DNA of 64,000 nt from Dromaius novaehollandiae. Lineage: Eukaryota > Chordata > Aves > Casuariiformes > Dromaiidae. This document shows positions 58,470-64,000 of the stretch, piece by piece. The notes under the pieces were generated by a model. It worked only from the letters and a program-made list of their open reading frames with translations. It was not told the DNA's origin and did no database searches. Location of the stretch: assembly GCF_036370855.1 (NCBI RefSeq), contig NC_088111.1, forward strand, positions 19,007,501 to 19,071,500, written 5' to 3'. A program made the position numbers and the translations under genes. Positions within the stretch are counted from its first letter, which is position 1. Each line of letters begins with the position of its first letter.

Positions 58470-59060
58470 TATGTGTTTAAGTGGACGAACAAACACACGA
58501 GCCGTTTCAGAGAGCACTGCCTGCTGCCGCTTCTCTGCTCGGCCCGGTGATTCTCCCAGATACTCTGGTAATGCAGGACAGGCAGAGGCAGGAGACCCTC
58601 CACAGAGAGTCACGGGGGGCTCTGCAGGGGATCCCGTGCGTTTGCCCAGGGGTTTCTCTTCCCCAGGAACGCATGCAAGGCAGCTAGGAGATGTAAAGGT
58701 GTTGTACGGCAAGCATTTCCTCCCAGAACGGGCAACGGAGAGCAACGTGCAACCATGCCGGTGCAGATGTAAGAATACCACCGAACCCCTCAAACGTTCA
58801 AAGCCTTCCAGACCACGCCAAGCGAGCAGAGCAGCCGTCCCTCCGTTCCTCCCACCTCAGCTTCAGAGGAGGAGGCTTCCTCCGCAGACGGAATAAACAG
58901 CCGAAAGCATCTCCCAGACCTGCAGCCCTGGGCAGGCTTCGCAGACACCCCCCGGCACGGCTTCCACCCCGGAGCATCGCCCATCTGGCCCAGCAGCTCA
59001 GCAAGACCCAAAAGGGCCTTTGTGAAACAAATGACTCCAAACGGCCTTCTCTGAGGCTCA
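58470..59060. promoter_or_regulatory. CpG-moderate patch in AXIN1 intron
   Basis: Slightly CpG-rich sequence compared with flanks. A weak case for a regulatory island; short open frames here match nothing I recognise. Confidence 0.2.
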
Positions 59061-62000
59061 AAGAACAAGGGGAAGCCTGGGCTTATACCTGGGTCTGCTC
59101 ATAACCTAAAGACGACAGCAACTCCACTTAAAAACACCACTGCCTGCAAACTATCAAATTAATCCTGGGATTTCAACAGCTTTTCTTCATTATTTTTTGT
59201 CTCAACCAAACCACAAATTCACTTAATGACTAAACCAGGCAAGCAAGCACTTTGTTTTCCAGACAGCGGGAACCTTTCTAACGGGATCCAGGTTTTCAAG
59301 AAAGCAACATTTACCTAACGTCACGCGAGGGAGCGAGTCCGAGATGCATTTGAGGCTGTTTTAATTCCAAAGTCACGAGCATTTCAGTCGGGCTATGCGC
59401 TGTCCGAGCTCTCGGGCCAGGCAACGAAAGAGCAGGGAGAAGGAGGACAGGGCGCTACGCGGAGTGAGTCAGTGCCTCTCTGAGTCCGACTCGGGGCCCA
59501 GGCAGAAAGCAAGAGCAATACAATAAGAACACTGTGTTCCAGGAATTATTGAATAAAGACGAGCGCATGCTTTTGGCGAGCAGAATTCAGTGCTGTAATT
59601 CTGTCTGCTGCTTTTTTTTCACTGTCTGAAGTAACATTGTTTGTCCACGCTTCTACGAAATGGAAAGTATTTCCTCTTCCCTGCTCCTTCCAAAGAAAGA
59701 TCTGAGGAGGCCTGGTATAAGCAGGCTTAATTGGGGATTCTCCAGTGCCGAAACTAGGCTTTGCCAAAATCCTGCTCGACAAGAAAGGGCTTACGAGAAA
59801 AAAAAAAATTATGAGCGGATTTCTCCGCAAGCTCAGTAACTTAGACCAGGGCGGGCAGGATAAGAATGAGCTTGTGGATGGGAACACGACATCCAGCTTT
59901 GGCCAATGACTTCAGCCCATTTCCCCTCCTTCCTATGTACTCATACAGGCTTTAACTGTCTGCTAGGTATCTGGGGACCTGATCTCCGCTATGCAAGTGT
60001 TCAAGAATATGCGGGGTGGGTAGGAACACCTACAGGTAGGTGGCCCACACTGGGGAACAGGAGCCACTGGAATCAAAGCGGAATTAAGATGGTATCAGCT
60101 CAGTCCTTCCTTACATCATCAAAACTTTTCAGGAGGGCAAAAACCCCAAATGCAATCTGTTGTCCATATTCCTTTCAGGGATAAATTTTCCGATGCTCAA
60201 ACCAGAACAGTGGTGTAGCTGATGGCTGAAACCAATGGGGAAGAGATTCAACTCAAGTGGGCCCCGTTTTACAAAGACGAGCTGCAAATTAGACATTAAA
60301 CTGCTTGCTTGTACCACTGGGCTGGTACTTACCACAGACTGAGCAGTCCTACTTTAATCCTCATCAAAACAATGGAAAGAAACTCAATAATCATTACCAA
60401 TTTATTGCCAACAAACCTGCTGTTTTCATGAAATTACAAATTTGGGTGGTGGAAGTAACTGGGTGATGTAATATTTTGGACATTATGAGGCACCTGACTT
60501 AGTCCCTCAGAGCAACCCAGCTTTGGTCCCCAAGAGCTGTGACAAAGATCTACTAATGAAAAAGCAGATGGGATTCCTGAGGAACTCCTAGCAATAAGCC
60601 CACACCAAAAAAAGGCCTTATTTCACTGAATAAGGTCTGCCACACCAAAGCCCAATCACTCACTGGTGTCTTAACTCCTACAGAAAGAAACCAAGAAATT
60701 CCCCCAATTGAACAAGAACCTTTGAGGTGACCAAACTCTGACCCCAGCTGATAAGAAAACCAGAAACACAGAGGGCTGGTAAACCTGGCACAGATAAAGC
60801 TGAGAGAGTCAGAATTTAATAGCTCTCCTAGAGAGAAGATTCAGCTGATTAGAAACATCCTAATCTTCCCTCTCAGTGTATATTAAAGGTCAAGAAGTGG
60901 GATCAGATTTTGGCAGCACATGAAAAAATAACTCAGTAGACCAAAAGGACCTTCACAAAGATGTTTCAATCCTTCACATTAAAAGCTCCTGCAAAGCCTT
61001 ATTTAACTTCAATTGCATCTAAGGAAAACATTTAAGTTTAAAGTCAAGAGACCATTAGACCAAAATGGGGCAGGAAAGAAGGTCCCCCCAACAGAAGCAG
61101 TCAGTCCTTTATAATGAACAAGAGTTCATAAACATCAGCTGTCTGCAACCATGACAGGTAAGTAGGTCTTGGATGTATATCTCCATGAAGTAGAGCTTCT
61201 GTAGCAGCTCCCTGGAGTCTCACAAGCTCCCAAATGCGGTCATCGAAGGGTACTTGACAAAGGACACTTATGGGATCATGTGTAGGTTAGATCGACAACA
61301 ATATACTGGCAAGCTGCAAAAAGCTTTTAAACTTGCTCTATCATTTACTGCTCGACTCTGAAGAAATGTCAGCATTGCAGTAAACACACAAATCGTAACC
61401 CAGTCTTCGGGTCTCTATTGGGAGCCCATAATCTTCCTCAACTGGAACTGCTGTAGCGAATATGATGCAGTGGTTGGGAGGGATCAAGGTGGGTTCAGCT
61501 ACACTACCCTTTTTGCAAGGTCCATTAGAGGTTGACAGCAATGACAAGTCCCCAGAAGAGCTATAGTAAGAATACCAGAAGAAATGAATGACATAGAAAT
61601 TTGATCTAATGGAGATGGATACAGTTAGAAAGATCTTTCCTTTCCTAGAAATATATTTAAGAGTTTAGCAGATATTAACAGCAAATAACTTGCTGCTGTC
61701 CACCACAAAATAGGCATATAGAGGGAAGTTAATCATCTGAAGACGTTATAGACAGATTTCCTTTTAAATAAGGACTACAGTAACTTTCCTTTACGTAGTC
61801 CAGAATGAAATCTTCATTCACAGTACTAGTTTTGGGACAGCCACCTAACCCCACATCTCTGCCAAGACTTGGAAGCCAAACCATCCCTGCATTCAGATGA
61901 TACAAAATCAGATTTACAAATGAATAATACCAGCGGATTCGGTTTCCAATTTCTTACAGTTGTACTTCTACAAACAGGGGTCTAAACTCATCGGCTGACC

Positions 62001-63702
62001 AGCAAATCACGAGCAAAGGATTCTGCAGCGAGAAAGATCGAGATCTGCAGCCTGCCAACATCTGACACCAGCCCGCGCGCGCGACTTAGAAATCCTTATT
62101 TGCTGCACAGACCCTGACCGTAGCTAGAGGGCTCCTGGTAGGCTTGCCCCACTCCTCGACTGGACAGCGTCTCCGGAGGCATTCACTGCACAGGTCACGG
62201 TGCATGAACCAGTCCACCTCATTTAAACAGACAGTAAAATACCATGAAAAAAGGCTAAAGAAAGCAAGGAAAAAAAAGTGCTGCCCACACACGAGCTGCA
62301 CAGGCGCTACCAAGGAAGCTCCTGGGACACTGCGATACCAGAAGGTCGAGCTAAACCGCAGGCCAGAGGGGAGACGAGATTCCTTCGATGCTGGTGCGAG
62401 ACAGTTACGGAAGCTGTTGGGAGGTTTATACGCGCTCCATCCTGTTACTGGGCTACCCTCGATAGCTCAGGGATCGGGGAAGTCCTCTGCTTGTTATTTC
62501 TTGGCGCACTTTACAGCAAGGGAAACTTAATTTTAAGAACTATGTTGGGGTTTGTTTTTATTTTTGCCTTACAGGATTTTTCTGTTTTGGTTCTCATCCA
62601 TTAGAACAGGCAGATATATGAGTTTTTACCTTTATTACACAAATTCCACAGTATCTTTTCATCTGGTATACATTATTGTGAGGATATATATGAAGTACAA
62701 TGTCCATTTAAAGCGCTGTAAAAGAGCTGCTTGAACTCTCCTGCCATTCCTATCCATCTTTATGCAACGAAAAAGAGTTGACGGTTCCATTTAAGAAAAA
62801 TAAGTGACAATGCAAGCGATGTGCTTTTTGTTCTAAATAAATTAGCCACTGCTCAGGCAAAAGCTGAATTTCTTACCTCAGTTTTTTAAAGACACAAGGC
62901 TAGGTGATCAACCTTCGTGTGCTTCCGTTGATCTCTTCTTACTCCCTCAAAAATTTCTGAGCACAGGCTATTTGCTGTCGTTCAACCAAATTCAACAGCA
63001 GAAAGAGGCCCTGAAGACACTGTGACAATTAGCCAAAACGGGAAGACGGGTAGAGACTCAAAGTGCTCTGAATAACGGCAAGACTGTGGCAAGAGCCAGC
63101 AGAAAAGTCTACATGGAGAAGAGATCTTCTAAATGCCTCAACTGCAGCAAGAAGTTTCAATTACAGCCTGTATCCGGAGCCCACTCACGCAACACAATAC
63201 ACCATCTGCGACACAATGCATGTGCGCCATACTGCACATACAGGGGTAGGATAATGTTTTCTCTGTTTAAATGCTTTTCTCCTTAAGACAACAGGGAAAA
63301 AGCAACCTACAGTTTTGAAAAAATTGTCTTCTATCCCCCCCTCTGTGTCATACCCCTGTACCTACGTGCTATCTATTACTCATCCTGCGTTAGTTCTGCA
63401 GAACTTCGCCTATTCAGGGCACAGGATAAACGGGTTGGTATTTGTCTTTTCCCCCTCTTTGTACCTTATCTCGCCTACATCATCCCAACCTTACGCTGAA
63501 TGCAGCATTATTCACTTTGCTGGAGATTTTTTTTATGGCACTTTTCATAAGTGTATCATTTATTTACGATGTTACTCTGGAGGAAGGAAATGCTATTATT
63601 CTCTTATGTATATGAAGTCAACTGCAACGTTGAAATAATCAAAATTTTCTCAAATTTTGGATGCACAATTTGAAATACTCTGGGCAAAATACTCAGCTTG
63701 CC

Positions 63703-63716
63703 TTTTTTTTTTTTTT
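63703..63716 (+). repeat. T14 homopolymer
   Basis: Fourteen T, reading as A14 on the AXIN1 sense strand. Confidence 0.9.
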
Positions 63717-64000
63717 CTTTTAAAGACTTCTGCCTTGATGCATGCTCAGCACATCAGCAAATCCGATCCGGGGTCTGACACTGAGCATGGAAAAAACAAG
63801 AAATGCACAATAATTTTCTCCCATTGAGAAAAGCTGCCTTACAGGAGCTCTCTGGCGGAGATAAGCATGGATGCACCTGCATTTTTCTGCTTGTGTTCTT
63901 CTGCCCTTCTCACTGCAAGTCTTTTTAACCAGGCAAGAGGCAAGACAGGTGCCCCGCACACCTTTCCTACCTGATGTTTGTTAGTTCCCCTGGCACTCGC

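Larger units (their letters stand above)
49134..64000 (-). other. AXIN1 intron upstream of exon 3 (partial, at least 14.9 kb)
   Basis: No exon with RGS or tankyrase-binding peptide was found on the minus strand, so the intron continues past the window. It holds CpG-rich patches at 52.0-52.3 and 58.5-59.0 kb, a CACCAT repeat at 54.26 kb and a T14 run at 63.7 kb. Otherwise it looks like unique intron with no recognised repeat. Confidence 0.7.

Noticed and set aside
49134-64000. Search for the AXIN1 RGS/tankyrase-binding exon
   Set aside because: A single exon of about 290 codons should stand out on the minus strand, but none does; it must lie beyond the window.
1-64000. Prokaryote-style systems (operons, CRISPR arrays, toxin-antitoxin, phage)
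   Set aside because: The window is vertebrate DNA with spliced genes; the tandem arrays have degenerate units without spacer structure.

Overview
The window is vertebrate genomic DNA, most likely from a bird. Three truncated CR1 non-LTR retrotransposon copies carry bird-type 3' ends. The genes are GC-rich, short-introned and closely packed on the left, as on an avian microchromosome. The gene order matches the ARHGDIG-PDIA2-AXIN1 neighbourhood of human 16p13.3. No bacterial or viral gene system was recognised. The species cannot be named from the sequence.

Left part (1-8.2 kb). Positions 1-577 are ARHGDIG intron, filled to about 440 by a C-rich minisatellite. The last two ARHGDIG coding exons (+) follow (578-641, 720-919), with an ATTAAA signal at 1095-1100. 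Only 200 bp further on, PDIA2 (+) starts at 1300. It is complete: 11 exons, 542 codons and an RDEL end at 5669. Its first intron holds about 950 bp of a G-rich minisatellite. PDIA2 and AXIN1 converge tail to tail; the stretch from 5670 to about 8.2 kb has no supported gene.

Right part (8.2-64 kb). All of this is AXIN1 on the minus strand. Eight coding exons join in frame into the C-terminal 548 residues: 49133-48993, 38539-38443, 28415-28278, 21616-21063, 18268-18092, 16770-16525, 9680-9513 and 8630-8504. They carry the GSK3-binding helix, the beta-catenin-binding helix, a His-rich stretch, the PP2A-binding region and the DIX domain. The 5' exon with the tankyrase-binding and RGS parts is absent and must lie beyond 64,000. 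The rest is intron with CR1 and older repeat relics, simple repeats and several CpG-rich patches.

The three genes act separately: ARHGDIG sequesters Rho GTPases, PDIA2 folds secretory proteins in the ER, and AXIN1 scaffolds the beta-catenin destruction complex. The points most worth checking are an unusual CRHC active site in PDIA2, a PTF1-like plus paired GATA promoter layout upstream of PDIA2, a CR1 copy ending about 20 nt from an AXIN1 splice acceptor, CpG islands inside AXIN1 introns, and an unexplained stretch at 33.3-36.0 kb.
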